Positions 43,430 to 52,814 of a DNA stretch of 64,000 nucleotides are shown in pieces. The stretch's first letter is position 1. Every line of letters begins with the position of its first letter. The translations under genes and the position numbers were made by a program. The DNA comes from Flavobacteriaceae bacterium UBA4166 (GTDB lineage: Bacteria > Bacteroidota > Bacteroidia > Flavobacteriales > Flavobacteriaceae). The stretch lies in contig DFVG01000010.1 of NCBI GenBank assembly GCA_002379985.1, positions 1-64,000 on the forward strand, in the 5' to 3' direction. The notes under the pieces are model-generated. The model worked only from the letters and a program-made list of their open reading frames with translations, made no database searches and was not told the origin of the DNA.

Positions 43430-43648
43430 ATGAATAGACGAAACAAGCAAACAGGAATTTGGGCACTTATCGGATTAGGAACAGCAGCCGCTGCGTATTT
43501 TGGATATCGCGCCCTTCCTGCAGATACCAAAAAAAATATCGGCAATAAAGTTCAAGGTGCCGGACAAAGCATCGCAGACAAAGCACGCGAGCTTGAAAGT
43601 TTGGTTAAAAAGAATGCTAAGAAAACAGAACAAGCGGTTACCTCCTAG
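43430..43648 (+). CDS. YtxH-like small membrane protein
   Basis: 72 residues. One Ala/Gly-rich TM helix (GIWALIGLGTAAAAYFGYRAL) is followed by a basic amphipathic helix (NKVQGAGQSIADKARELES). This is the layout of YtxH/gas-vesicle-like general stress proteins. Its 5' region (GTACCTTTAG ... ACACTATG) closely resembles that of the DUF1328 gene at 18157. It ends at a strong terminator. Confidence 0.75.
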   Translation: MNRRNKQTGIWALIGLGTAAAAYFGYRALPADTKKNIGNKVQGAGQSIADKARELESLVKKNAKKTEQAVTS

Positions 43649-43670
43649 AGAGATTATCGCTTATCAAAAG

Positions 43671-43704
43671 CCCTGCAAGATTGCACCCCTTGCAGGGTTT
43701 TTTT
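43671..43704 (+). terminator. Terminator after the YtxH-like gene
   Basis: A perfect 9-bp stem (CCCTGCAAG / CTTGCAGGG) with a 9-base loop and seven T. Confidence 0.9.
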
Positions 43705-43725
43705 ATTCCTAAAATTAATTTGTTA

Positions 43726-43739
43726 AATCGTATACGATT
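43726..43739. promoter_or_regulatory. Palindromic operator AATCGTATACGATT
   Basis: A perfect 14-bp palindrome 15 bp before the GTG start of the GntR gene. Its form (GTATAC core with flanking inverted arms) is that of FCD-type GntR operators, so autoregulation is likely. Confidence 0.7.
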
Positions 43740-43754
43740 ATATATCTTTCCGGT

Positions 43755-44363
43755 GTGAAATCTGTAATTCGATATCGAGATCTCGTAAAAGAGCATCTTC
43801 TAAAAGGAATGGCGGAAGGAAGTTTGTCTGCCGGAGATTTCCTATCATTAGCCCAAATTGCACGTGATCTTGGGATCAGTGTGACGCCAATTCGGGAAGC
43901 GCTCACCCAACTCGAACAAGCGCAAATCGTTTGTTCCGTGCCCAACCGTGGGTTTCAAATTCCAACTTTAAATTCAAGAGAAATACCTCAACTCTACCCC
44001 ATAGTTGCTGCTTTGGAAGGATTGGCCATGGAACAAACAGCGTACGGAAGTGTGATACTCCATCAATTACGCGAAAAGCAGAAAGCCTTCGTTCAATCCC
44101 GCACACCCATTGAACGTATTCAATCAGATATGAATTTTCACGATGCCCTCACCCAATATTGTGGCAATGATACTGTGTTACAAATTCTTGACGATCTCAA
44201 GGTGCGCATCTTTTTTTACGAATTGGACTTTATGCGGAAAAACGGCTTCGACACAACTTCCGAAGCACAACACGAAGCCATCATCGCGCATCTGGAACAA
44301 CAAGAAATTGATAAAGCCATTGCCGTAGTAAAAGAAAATTGGTTACAAATTTTAAATACCTAA
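43755..44363 (+). CDS. GntR-family transcriptional regulator (FCD domain)
   Basis: 202 residues. A winged helix-turn-helix (LSAGDFLSLAQIARDLGIS VTPIREAL in two parts) is followed by an all-helical FCD domain with metal-site residues (DMNFHDALTQYCGN and a later EAQHEAIIAHL). The start is a GTG at 43755. FCD regulators sense small carboxylic acids or sugars acids. A lipoprotein gene begins two bases after its stop and is the most obvious co-transcribed partner. Confidence 0.92.
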   Translation: MKSVIRYRDLVKEHLLKGMAEGSLSAGDFLSLAQIARDLGISVTPIREALTQLEQAQIVCSVPNRGFQIPTLNSREIPQLYPIVAALEGLAMEQTAYGSVILHQLREKQKAFVQSRTPIERIQSDMNFHDALTQYCGNDTVLQILDDLKVRIFFYELDFMRKNGFDTTSEAQHEAIIAHLEQQEIDKAIAVVKENWLQILNT

Positions 44364-44365
44364 TC

Positions 44366-45334
44366 ATGAAACAATTGCTGATTACCATCCTCCCGATCTT
44401 TTTTTTCTCTTGCGCCGTTCAAGAATCCACGAGTACTTCTTCACATATTTCTGAAACCGTGATTCGAACACCGCAGGTGTTTTTACCCGGACTTGTTTCC
44501 GAAGAAGAATCAACTCAATTCGATCTGGTCTTTGCTCCCGATAATCGAACGATTTATTTTACGCGTCGGAAAGGTGAAGAAAAACAGCGAATTTACACGG
44601 CTAGCTACTCCGAGGAACAAGGTTGGTCTACGCCGGAACTCACTTCTTTTTCTACCGATCGCGATGAATATCCGAATCTTACTCCGGATGGAAATACCTT
44701 GTACTTCGGGAGCGAACGTCCAATTGAAGGAAGACCTAATTTAGGAAATTTTGATACCAATGTCTGGATGAACACAAAGAGTAACGAAGGATGGAGCACT
44801 CCCACTCCCCTTTCGCCCACAATCAATTATGTGCAAGCCGAAGGTGAGCAATGGCCCGTAAGCAATGAAAACCATTTTCACACGGTTGACGGTGAAACGT
44901 TTTATCTCTGTACTCAGCGGCCCGGAACGGCAGGTATTGATCTCTACCAAACCACTAAAACCACATCAGGCTTTACGGAACCTCAAAAATTACCGGCCAC
45001 TATCAATACTGAAAAATACTGGGAATATGCGCCGAAACTTTCACCTGATGGCAACTATTTATTTTTCCAATCCTACGGCCGACCCGACACTCAAGGGGGT
45101 GACGATATTTATGTAAGTAAGCGCGGAGTAGACGGACAATGGCAACAAGCACTCCCTTTAGGACCGATGATCAACACAGGACAGAACGAATGTCCTACCG
45201 GTATCACTTGGGACGGCAACTTCTTTTTCTTTACACGCGATGAACCGTCACCGGAAGGCGATTACGGCGGAATTTCAAAAATCTATGTCATTTCCATGGA
45301 GGCTTTACAACTGGAAACTTTATTTGAGGAATAA
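44366..45334 (+). CDS. PD40/TolB-like propeller lipoprotein
   Basis: About 322 residues. MKQLLITILPIFFFSC is a lipoprotein signal. Repeats of the PD40 type follow (FDLVFAPDNRTIYFTRR, YPNLTPDGNTLYFGSE, YAPKLSPDGNYLFFQS, CPTGITWDGNFFFFTR), giving a TolB-like beta-propeller. No enzymatic domain is attached. It is probably an outer-membrane-anchored periplasmic protein; the role is unknown. I used the ATG two bases after the GntR stop. Confidence 0.87.
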   Translation: MKQLLITILPIFFFSCAVQESTSTSSHISETVIRTPQVFLPGLVSEEESTQFDLVFAPDNRTIYFTRRKGEEKQRIYTASYSEEQGWSTPELTSFSTDRDEYPNLTPDGNTLYFGSERPIEGRPNLGNFDTNVWMNTKSNEGWSTPTPLSPTINYVQAEGEQWPVSNENHFHTVDGETFYLCTQRPGTAGIDLYQTTKTTSGFTEPQKLPATINTEKYWEYAPKLSPDGNYLFFQSYGRPDTQGGDDIYVSKRGVDGQWQQALPLGPMINTGQNECPTGITWDGNFFFFTRDEPSPEGDYGGISKIYVISMEALQLETLFEE

Positions 45335-45336
45335 AA

Positions 45337-45364
45337 ATTCCCTTCAGCAAATACTGAAGGGAAT
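45337..45364. terminator. Hairpin after the PD40 gene
   Basis: A perfect 11-bp stem (ATTCCCTTCAG / CTGAAGGGAAT) with a 6-base loop. The T-run begins a few bases later, so termination is likely but not certain. Confidence 0.65.
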
Positions 45365-45532
45365 ATGATTTTTTATAATGAAAAAGGTTTTATGCTTGTG
45401 ACAGCGCATAAGCCCTCTAAAGTATGTAGAATTCGTTCATTAGGATTCTTAAAAAATTGCCCTTCTTAAAATTCTTATAAATAATTGTTGGAGGAGCTTT
45501 GGTAGTTTAATTTTATAGAAAACAACGCACCT

Positions 45533-45658
45533 ATGAAAAAACTACTTCGTGCTATTATTGCATTTTGGGCTGCTCGTAAATTAGGAGGCTCACTTGGTTG
45601 TCTTGGAACCATTATCCTCTTTTTTGTAATCTTTTGGCTGTTAGGCTGGATCTTTTAA
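45533..45658 (+). CDS. 41-residue single-TM peptide
   Basis: Encodes MKKLLRAIIAFWAARKLGG, then a strongly hydrophobic helix (LGTIILFFVIFWLLGWIF) running to the C-terminus. The basic N-terminus followed by a TM helix is typical of small membrane proteins. Its leader (GGTAGTTTAATTTTATAG) resembles a weak -7 box. It ends two bases from the convergent MFS gene. Confidence 0.6.
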   Translation: MKKLLRAIIAFWAARKLGGSLGCLGTIILFFVIFWLLGWIF

Positions 45659-45659
45659 T

Positions 45660-46931
45660 CTAGCTATCGCTCGCTTCATGCGCTTCAAGATCTTTTCTCA
45701 AGTCTAATTTTCGAAGCTTCGGAAGGGCTAGGCCCGTACTTACCACGGTGATCAATGTCATGGTTCCACCAAATACCACGGCGGTCACTGTACCCATCAG
45801 CTTTGCTGTGAGTCCGCTTTCAAACGCCCCCAATTCATTCGACGACCCTACGAACATCGAATTTACCGATGCGACTCTTCCACGCATCGAATCGGGTGTA
45901 CGCAGTTGTAGGATGGTTTGACGAATGATCATTGAAATACCATCGGTCAAGCCACTGAAGAACAAGGCCACAACCGACAACCAAAAGGAAGTTGAAATTC
46001 CGAAGATAATAATACAAATTCCGAAGCCAAAGATCGCTGTCAACAATTTCATGCCGGCATGTTTGTTCAGCGGAAAATACGCCGAAGTAAACATCATCAC
46101 CAGTGCTCCAACGGCCGGTGCGGCGCGCAACACGCCAAAGCCTTCAGGCCCTACTTTTAAAATATCTTGTGCGTAGACCGGAAGCAGCGCAACGGCGCCT
46201 CCAAAAAGTACAGCAATCATATCCAGCGTAATGGCTCCTAAGATCACTTTCGTTTTTCGAACAAAGCGGATGCCTTCTTTCAAACTTTGCCAAACCGGTT
46301 CCCCTAGTTTTGGGTTTAAGATGGGTTTCTTCGGAATTCGCAGTAATACCAATAAAGCAGTGAGGGAACAGCCGAAAATAGCAAACATAGAACCGTGCAC
46401 CCCGATCCAGTGAATAGAAAACCCGGCTACGGCAGGCCCTACAACCGCACCCATTTGCCACACCGAACTACTCCACGTCGCGGCATTGGGATATACTTTC
46501 TTCGGAACCAATAAAGAGAATAGTGAAAAAATGGTGGGGCCTAAAAAGGCGCGAACTACACCTCCTAAAAAAACTAGAATATAAATGATAATCAACTTGG
46601 TTTTTGAAACCAATTCGCCCACTACTTCCGGCCAGGTGATCAAAAACAATCCTAAGCTCACCACCGAAAAACCAAAGATGCAGGTGACTAGCAAATTGCG
46701 CTTTTCACGTTGATCAACGATGTGCCCCGCAAACAACGCCAACGAGACTGCTGGCACCACCTCCATGAGTCCGATGATACCTAATGAAAGCGGATTTTTA
46801 GTAATACTATACACTTCCCATTCGATGACCACAAACTGCATGGACCAAGCGAAGACCATCGCAAAACGAACCAATAGAAATAGGTTGAATTCTTTGAAAC
46901 GGAGCGCCGCATAGGGATCGTTTTTCGCCAT
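45660..46931 (-). CDS. MFS transporter (MFS_3-type exporter)
   Basis: A 423-residue carrier with twelve TM helices. LAGHIVDQREKRNLL is the loop 2-3 motif of the major facilitator superfamily, and RGRVASVNSMFVGSSNELGAFESG matches the enterobactin/macrolide exporter-like subgroup. It probably extrudes a small hydrophobic compound. No regulator or siderophore gene is near, so the substrate is open. Confidence 0.9.
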   Translation of the reverse strand: MAKNDPYAALRFKEFNLFLLVRFAMVFAWSMQFVVIEWEVYSITKNPLSLGIIGLMEVVPAVSLALFAGHIVDQREKRNLLVTCIFGFSVVSLGLFLITWPEVVGELVSKTKLIIIYILVFLGGVVRAFLGPTIFSLFSLLVPKKVYPNAATWSSSVWQMGAVVGPAVAGFSIHWIGVHGSMFAIFGCSLTALLVLLRIPKKPILNPKLGEPVWQSLKEGIRFVRKTKVILGAITLDMIAVLFGGAVALLPVYAQDILKVGPEGFGVLRAAPAVGALVMMFTSAYFPLNKHAGMKLLTAIFGFGICIIIFGISTSFWLSVVALFFSGLTDGISMIIRQTILQLRTPDSMRGRVASVNSMFVGSSNELGAFESGLTAKLMGTVTAVVFGGTMTLITVVSTGLALPKLRKLDLRKDLEAHEASDS

Positions 46932-46964
46932 ACCTCAAAGGTAAAACTGAAATCTGATACGATA

Positions 46965-48635
46965 CTAACGAACGATGATTTTTTTATGAAGAACGTTTTT
47001 ACCTACTTGTACGCGCACAAAATAGAATCCGCTTATGGGGGTCTGAATTTCTGACCACAACAACTTTTTTTGCTGCATGACTGTTGATGGTAATAAAGTT
47101 TGTACCACACGCCCTTGCATGTCGACCAATGTAATAGTTGTTTGCTGAGCTGAAGGCAGCTTAATGTCGATCACTGTTTCAGATGTAGTTGGATTTGGAT
47201 AGATGCTAACGGCTTCCGTAAGGGCAATATCATTAATTCCGAAGGATTCAGGCTCGATAAAGGTATAATACACATCTTGCCCGCCATTCAGTGTGTTGGC
47301 CCATGCCAGATGCGCCCCAGCATTAGTACTTTTCATATCAAAATAGTCGCCCATCTTACTTTGATTGGGATAACCGATTGTAGGATCAAAAGCATCTGAA
47401 AGCACCATTTCTGGCTCCCAAGTAGTTCCCTGATCGTCTGAAAACGTATAATACAATACAGAGTCAACGGTTCCTGAAGGCGCATCTCTTGTATCCAACC
47501 ACACCACATCAATTCGACCGTTTGGTGCTACAGCCATGGTGCCCATCCATTGAAAAGCATCGTTGCCAATATCGGTATTCAAACGGATCGCAGGCTCGAA
47601 AGTGAGTCCGCCATCGGTACTTCTAGAAAACATCACATCTGCTGGATCACCGTTGGTTCTTTCTACTGAGGCCAATACATACACATTGCCCGCTCCGGGA
47701 CCACTCGAAATATCAATATCTACCCAAGCTTGCCCCAGCAAACCAACGGGATTCACCGCTACTCCGGCATTCAAAAAACCTTCAAGGTCCACTTCCGAAG
47801 GAGTTTCCCAAACAATACTGCTTCCGGCATTCTGTGCATTTAAGGAGCGAACTACGATGACACCGGTACTACCTCCTACTCCCACAAGGTATAACACACC
47901 GTCATTGTCCACGGCCAGTGTTCCCCAGAATGGGTCACCTGCCACCGCTATGCAGTCTTCAAAAGTTTCACTACCATCAGTAGAACGCGTAAAGTTTCCC
48001 GGCGGACAGGTAGTAAAGCTGGAATTCCAATACGAATAATTAAAGCCATCACTGCTGCCACCACTTCTATCGATGCGCATCCATTGTTTATCTCCGCCTT
48101 TGGCAGGAACCGGAGCTTCCCAAACCACGCCACCATCAGTAATTTCAAACACATCACATTCAAAACTGTCTTGCAAACTGTTATAGTAAAAATTTCCGTC
48201 GAGATCAAAATCTAAGACCGGATCACTTCTAAAAACTCCCGGATCTAACACCCCCGGAAAGGTAAAAGAAGCACCTCCGTCTAGAGAAAAGCCGTAACCC
48301 GCTTGTCTAAAATTACTGGCAATAGCATCAAATTGTCGCCAACCGATAACCATGCGATCGTTATTGGTAGGATCAACGGCGATACTAGGTTCGTTCGCGG
48401 CATCTCCAATAATATCCATTCCGCTTCCATCAACATTCACTTGGGTAGTAAAAAAAGTAGTAGCCCTCTGTTGATAGGCAGGTTGTCGTTGCATCGTATC
48501 TTTATTGACGGGAACATAAGGATCGTCTGCCGTTTCATGATACTTTTCCTTAAGTTCTTGCCATTGATTTTCTTGAGCCAAGAGCCAATGAGGAGCACAT
48601 AAAAGAACGATAAAAAGGAGATAGAAAGTTTTCAT
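46965..48635 (-). CDS. Secreted sialidase-like BNR protein with T9SS sorting domain
   Basis: 556 residues. Signal peptide ending WLLAQ, a BNR/Asp-box beta-propeller (FSLDGGASFTF, FTRSTDGSETF, SRSTDGGLTFEP, SDDQGTTWEP), and a C-terminal type A sorting domain: SIYPNPTTSETV, VDMQGRVVQTL, ISGFYFVRVQVG, HKKIIVR. The last 80 residues direct export by the type IX system and surface attachment. The propeller resembles sialidases, but no catalytic Arg triad or Tyr/Glu pair is evident. Confidence 0.92.
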   Translation of the reverse strand: MKTFYLLFIVLLCAPHWLLAQENQWQELKEKYHETADDPYVPVNKDTMQRQPAYQQRATTFFTTQVNVDGSGMDIIGDAANEPSIAVDPTNNDRMVIGWRQFDAIASNFRQAGYGFSLDGGASFTFPGVLDPGVFRSDPVLDFDLDGNFYYNSLQDSFECDVFEITDGGVVWEAPVPAKGGDKQWMRIDRSGGSSDGFNYSYWNSSFTTCPPGNFTRSTDGSETFEDCIAVAGDPFWGTLAVDNDGVLYLVGVGGSTGVIVVRSLNAQNAGSSIVWETPSEVDLEGFLNAGVAVNPVGLLGQAWVDIDISSGPGAGNVYVLASVERTNGDPADVMFSRSTDGGLTFEPAIRLNTDIGNDAFQWMGTMAVAPNGRIDVVWLDTRDAPSGTVDSVLYYTFSDDQGTTWEPEMVLSDAFDPTIGYPNQSKMGDYFDMKSTNAGAHLAWANTLNGGQDVYYTFIEPESFGINDIALTEAVSIYPNPTTSETVIDIKLPSAQQTTITLVDMQGRVVQTLLPSTVMQQKKLLWSEIQTPISGFYFVRVQVGKNVLHKKIIVR

Positions 48636-48785
48636 AGCAAATGTTTATTGAATTAAGATACAACAATTTAGGAAAAGAATAGTGCCCAACCAATACCGCA
48701 ACACAATGGATGTTCTCTAAAATTAGTAAGTTTATAAAATGATTTATTGCTATTTCTTATGAGTACTCTTTCTTAAAAACCTTTT

Positions 48786-50111
48786 ATGAAACCAACCACA
48801 CTTCTTCTTTTTGCGTTCCTATCGATAGGACTTGTTTCTTGTAACCAAAATAAAACTTCTGAAAAGAAAACTATGTCTGAAACCGAATTGATCGCCAAAG
48901 CGAAAGCGATCCATCAAAACGTCATCACACTGGATACGCATTGCGATATCAACGTGAATAATTTTACCGATTCCATCAACTATACGCAAGATTTGGATAC
49001 GCAGATCACGCTTCCTAAAATGAAGGCCGGCGGACTCGATGTGGCGTGGTTTATTGTTTATACAGGTCAGGATAGTTTAAATGCTTCCGGTTATGAGAAG
49101 GCCTATGCCAATGCCATTGCGAAGTTCGATGCGATACACCGCCTCACCAAAGAGATTGCTCCCAATGATATTGCGCTGGCACTAAATAGTGAAGAAGTAC
49201 GGCGTATTCATTCCGAAGGAAAAAAAGTAGCGATGATCGGGATCGAGAACGGATATCCGGTAGGAGAAGACTTAAGTCGGGTAGAAGAATTTTACAATCT
49301 TGGCGGGCGCTATATGTCGTTGGCTCACAACGGCCATAGCCAGTTGAGTGATAGCAATACAGGCGAAGAAAATGATGAGTGGTTGCATAACGGACTCAGT
49401 GATTTGGGGCAACAAGTGATTGTTGAAATGAATCGATTGGGGATGATGATCGACGTGTCGCATCCTAGCAAGAAAGCGATGAAAGACATGATCGAACTTT
49501 CTAAAGCGCCCATCATCGCCTCGCATTCTTCGGCAAGAGCACTCTGTAATCACAGCAGAAATCTGGACGATGAGCAATTAGAATGGCTTAAAGAAAACGG
49601 CGGCGTGGTGCAAACGGTGGCGTTTCAGAGTTATTTGAACAAAGAAAAGGATGATGCCAGAACCGAAGTAGAAATAGAAGTCGCTAAGCAAGTTGCTGAT
49701 TCTTTAGGGATGGAATGGTTAGAACGAGAGCAAGTGATGGCGTTACCTACCCTAGAACGGCGTGCTTATTTTGAACAATACCGAAAGTTAATTCCGCTTC
49801 GCGATAAAAAACTTGAGAAACTTCCCGAACTACCGCCGGAAGTGGATGTAAAAGATTTTGTGGATCACATCGATTATCTCGTGGAAAAGATCGGGATCGA
49901 TCATGTTGGGATTAGTTCTGATTTTGATGGCGGAGGCGGAATCAAAGGATGGAGTGATGCTTCGGAAACCTTTAATGTGACGCTGGAACTGGTTCGCCGT
50001 GGCTATACGGAAGCCGAAATTGAAAAGCTTTGGAGTGGAAATTTGTTGCGCGTAATGGATGAAGTGCAAGCGGTAGCACAAAAAATCCAATCGGAAGCAA
50101 CCTCTTCTTAG
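48786..50111 (+). CDS. Membrane dipeptidase (peptidase M19), lipoprotein
   Basis: 441 residues. The lipoprotein signal ends GLVSC. The M19 fold follows, with LDTHCDINVN (zinc HxD), MIGIENGYPVG (bridging Glu), LAHNGHSQLSDS, MIDVSHPSKKAM and IIASHSSARALCNHSRN (the later zinc His residues). It cleaves dipeptides, possibly D-amino acid containing ones from cell wall or diet, in the periplasm. Confidence 0.94.
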   Translation: MKPTTLLLFAFLSIGLVSCNQNKTSEKKTMSETELIAKAKAIHQNVITLDTHCDINVNNFTDSINYTQDLDTQITLPKMKAGGLDVAWFIVYTGQDSLNASGYEKAYANAIAKFDAIHRLTKEIAPNDIALALNSEEVRRIHSEGKKVAMIGIENGYPVGEDLSRVEEFYNLGGRYMSLAHNGHSQLSDSNTGEENDEWLHNGLSDLGQQVIVEMNRLGMMIDVSHPSKKAMKDMIELSKAPIIASHSSARALCNHSRNLDDEQLEWLKENGGVVQTVAFQSYLNKEKDDARTEVEIEVAKQVADSLGMEWLEREQVMALPTLERRAYFEQYRKLIPLRDKKLEKLPELPPEVDVKDFVDHIDYLVEKIGIDHVGISSDFDGGGGIKGWSDASETFNVTLELVRRGYTEAEIEKLWSGNLLRVMDEVQAVAQKIQSEATSS

Positions 50112-50690
50112 ATGACGGAAACCTCCCACCAACATTTCAAACTCTACAAACCCTCAGGGGTAATAAGTCAGTTTGTGAGTCAGCAGAAAAAAGCACACAA
50201 AAAGCAATTTCTCGGGAGTTTGTACCCCTTTCCAAAAGATACCATGTCTATTGGTCGCTTGGACGAAAAGAGTGAAGGTTTGTTGCTGTTAACTACAGAT
50301 GGTACTGTGAGTTACGCCATTAATAATGGTCCTTTCGAAAAAGAATACTGGGCACAGGTTTCAGGATTGATCACCTCTGAAGCCATAAAAGAACTGGAGC
50401 AAGGGGTGGAAATTGGGATCCATGGCAAGAAGTATATGACCAAGCAGTGTACCGCAAAAAAATTAGACACCCCTACCCTTCCTGAAGCCCAACACAAATT
50501 GCCCGATGACCGGCATGGCCCCACCTCCTGGGTAGCTATTAACCTAACGGAAGGAAAGTTTCGCCAAGTACGAAAGATGACCGCGGCAGTTGGATTTCCA
50601 ACACTTCGTTTGGTTCGCGTGCGTATTGGATCACATGTTCTTGGTAACTTGCAACCGGGGGAGGCAGTAGCAGTTCCGAAGCTCGTGTAG
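50112..50690 (+). CDS. RluE/RsuA-family pseudouridine synthase
   Basis: 192 residues without an S4 domain, starting at the codon right after the dipeptidase stop. The catalytic Asp is in SIGRLDEKSEGLLLLTTDG; KEYWAQVSG and GKFRQVRKMTAAVGFPTLRLVRVRIG are family motifs. The size and lack of S4 suit RluE (23S rRNA pseudouridine 2457), though RluB/RsuA-type targets cannot be excluded. Confidence 0.9.
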   Translation: MTETSHQHFKLYKPSGVISQFVSQQKKAHKKQFLGSLYPFPKDTMSIGRLDEKSEGLLLLTTDGTVSYAINNGPFEKEYWAQVSGLITSEAIKELEQGVEIGIHGKKYMTKQCTAKKLDTPTLPEAQHKLPDDRHGPTSWVAINLTEGKFRQVRKMTAAVGFPTLRLVRVRIGSHVLGNLQPGEAVAVPKLV

Positions 50691-50742
50691 CGGGATGGCA
50701 CTACTTTTGAGACTCGTAAAAAGAACCAAATTCTTTTTAATT

Positions 50743-51306
50743 ATGAGAGCTTCAAGAAACACTCCCAAGATACAAGCCGGAAGCATGGCTGATATCGCCT
50801 TTCTATTACTTATCTTTTTTTTAGTCACCGCGTATATCCCAAACGATCAAGGCATCCTTCGAAAATTGCCCGCACCGTGCACCTCTGGCGATTGTATGGT
50901 AGAAGTGAAAGAACGAAACGTAGTACGCCTACTGCTCAATGAATCTGGGGAAGTATTGGTGAATGATGAAAAAGTAGCTCTTTCTGAATTATCAGAACAG
51001 TTACAGCAATTTGTGGACAATAACGGTGAAGGAGCATGTTCCTATTGTCATGGGTTGAAGTCTGAGAAAGCTTCTGAACACCCAAAAAACGCGGTGATAT
51101 CGCTGCAAAGCAGTAGTAAAACACCGTACGAAAAGTACATCGCCGTTCAAAATGAATTAACAAGGGCGTACGAAGCATTACGCACCAAGTATGTGTTAGA
51201 AGTATTGAAAACGACACCCGAAAAAGTAACCCCCGAACAACTTTTGGAGGTTAGAAATGCTTATCCGTTTCAGTTATCAGAGGCAACGCTAAGAAACCCA
51301 AACTAG
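50743..51306 (+). CDS. ExbD/TolR-family protein, orphan
   Basis: About 187 residues. A short cytoplasmic tail (MRASRNTPKIQAGSMADIAF) leads into one TM helix with the conserved Asp (MADIAFLLLIFFLVTA), and then a periplasmic domain that is longer than usual and has two CxxC-like pairs (CTSGDC, CSYCHG). ExbD works with ExbB and TonB to energise outer membrane uptake. No partner gene is nearby. It meets the CotH gene tail to tail with shared stop bases. Confidence 0.87.
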   Translation: MRASRNTPKIQAGSMADIAFLLLIFFLVTAYIPNDQGILRKLPAPCTSGDCMVEVKERNVVRLLLNESGEVLVNDEKVALSELSEQLQQFVDNNGEGACSYCHGLKSEKASEHPKNAVISLQSSSKTPYEKYIAVQNELTRAYEALRTKYVLEVLKTTPEKVTPEQLLEVRNAYPFQLSEATLRNPN

Positions 51307-52727
51307 CGAGCCGTTTCGAAATAACTATCTAAGAATGCAAAACGATCTGTGATCCATTGGGTGAGATATGTCTTGTTCTCTTCGGTAAAGGTGTTTTCCC
51401 AAATCAGGGCTTCACGCGCATAGACGTGTTCTTTTTGAAATTGTTCGTACTGCTCATTGATTTGTTGCAGTACCGCTTCGGTGGCGTACAATTTCTTGCG
51501 AAGTTCAAACCAACGTTGTGCTACTTTCTGCCTGTAATTATTTGGATTTTCATCCCAAAGTCTTTTGAAAAGGCCATTATCTAAGATATCATCAGTCGTT
51601 GGAATTCGTTTTCCGGCTTGGATCACTCCAAAGCTTCCGTCTACATCCCAGGGAATGAATAGATAGGGTTCGTCGTTATCATACCTTCCGAAGTAAAAAT
51701 TCTTTCCCAAATTATCTGTGGCGCGAATAGCATTCACAAAAAGAAAGTAATCAATTGCATTCTCTACATCCAACCATTGCTCCACATTCTGTGCGAAATC
51801 GGATTTGGAAGATGAGGTCACAAAGGTCATAAAAGCATGAAGATTGTCATAAAAAGCCACATAATCTTCATAGGGATATTCCATCTCAAAGCCTGCCCAA
51901 GTGGGCAATGCATTTTTAAAGTCGGGTGCCGCCATAAACTTGGTACCATCCGCATAATAACCCGCCTTAAAGAGTTCACCTCGTACGGTGTCACCCTCCT
52001 TCTTTTTGAGCTTCATCAATTTACGGTCTACCTGTTCTCCTAGATAATAAATACCTCGATAGGTTCCGTTCACAAAAAGATCCACATAAAAACCTTCCGG
52101 ACCCGACTTCCCTTTGCGGCTGTACGTCCATGGGCGTTGCTCCTGCCATAGGGCTAAGGCCGTTTTTGCTCGCAACCGAAGAGATTCATTGTACATCCCA
52201 TCCAGCACATAATCATCATCTTCCCTGAGATTCTTTAGCAGGACGTCTTCCGTATCTGTAGAATCTACATGCTCTTGAAATTCGATATCAAAGTTCTTCT
52301 TCGGAAACTGTAAAGAGATATTTCCGCGTAAACGCATCGTGATGGGCTGGGTAAAAGTGGTATCTGAATCGTAGTAGGAAAATCGCGCCGGAACCCTTGG
52401 GTGCTTTTTTAACGTATCTGCTTCATAGGAGATTTGCACAACGGGATAGGTGGTGGTAAATAATTGATATTCTTTACCATTTGATTGAAGTGATACCTTG
52501 TTTTTGGGATCAATGCTTCCTTCTTTTGTATTTTGAAAAGCGGCGTCAAAGCGCAACACTTTCGGACGAATCCCCATTCGTTCCGCGGAAGGATTCCAGA
52601 CAATAAGTTGGTTTTTGTGATCTATTCCGAAGGAATTATCTACGGCAGCAACCTCTTCCTGAGCACAGGAGATAAAGGGCATTCCAATGATAATTCCTAA
52701 CAGATAAACAGTATAGATTGTTTTCAA
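51303..52727 (-). CDS. CotH kinase-family lipoprotein
   Basis: About 474 residues. The CotH fold shows MRLRGNISLQFPKKNFDIEF, GYRGIYYLGEQVD-like strands, LFKAGYYAD and the metal-site IPWDVDGSFG. CotH kinases phosphorylate proteins in spore coats; in Bacteroidota they are envelope proteins of unknown substrate. I place the start at a TTG (52727) because it gives a clean lipoprotein signal (MKTIYTVYLLGIIIGMPFISC); an ATG start at 52790 would add 21 unhelpful residues. Confidence 0.85.
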   Translation of the reverse strand: MKTIYTVYLLGIIIGMPFISCAQEEVAAVDNSFGIDHKNQLIVWNPSAERMGIRPKVLRFDAAFQNTKEGSIDPKNKVSLQSNGKEYQLFTTTYPVVQISYEADTLKKHPRVPARFSYYDSDTTFTQPITMRLRGNISLQFPKKNFDIEFQEHVDSTDTEDVLLKNLREDDDYVLDGMYNESLRLRAKTALALWQEQRPWTYSRKGKSGPEGFYVDLFVNGTYRGIYYLGEQVDRKLMKLKKKEGDTVRGELFKAGYYADGTKFMAAPDFKNALPTWAGFEMEYPYEDYVAFYDNLHAFMTFVTSSSKSDFAQNVEQWLDVENAIDYFLFVNAIRATDNLGKNFYFGRYDNDEPYLFIPWDVDGSFGVIQAGKRIPTTDDILDNGLFKRLWDENPNNYRQKVAQRWFELRKKLYATEAVLQQINEQYEQFQKEHVYAREALIWENTFTEENKTYLTQWITDRFAFLDSYFETAR

Positions 52728-52814
52728 AGCGCTTGTTGTTTTTCCTTCGGAAAAATACACAAATTGCCTCCTTCCTTTCCTTAAAACCATGTTATAATTT
52801 TGAAGGAAAGAGGT

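Noticed and set aside
46965..48635. Calling the BNR protein a true sialidase
   Set aside because: Asp boxes are present, but the catalytic Arg triad and Tyr/Glu nucleophile pair are not visible, so only the fold is claimed.
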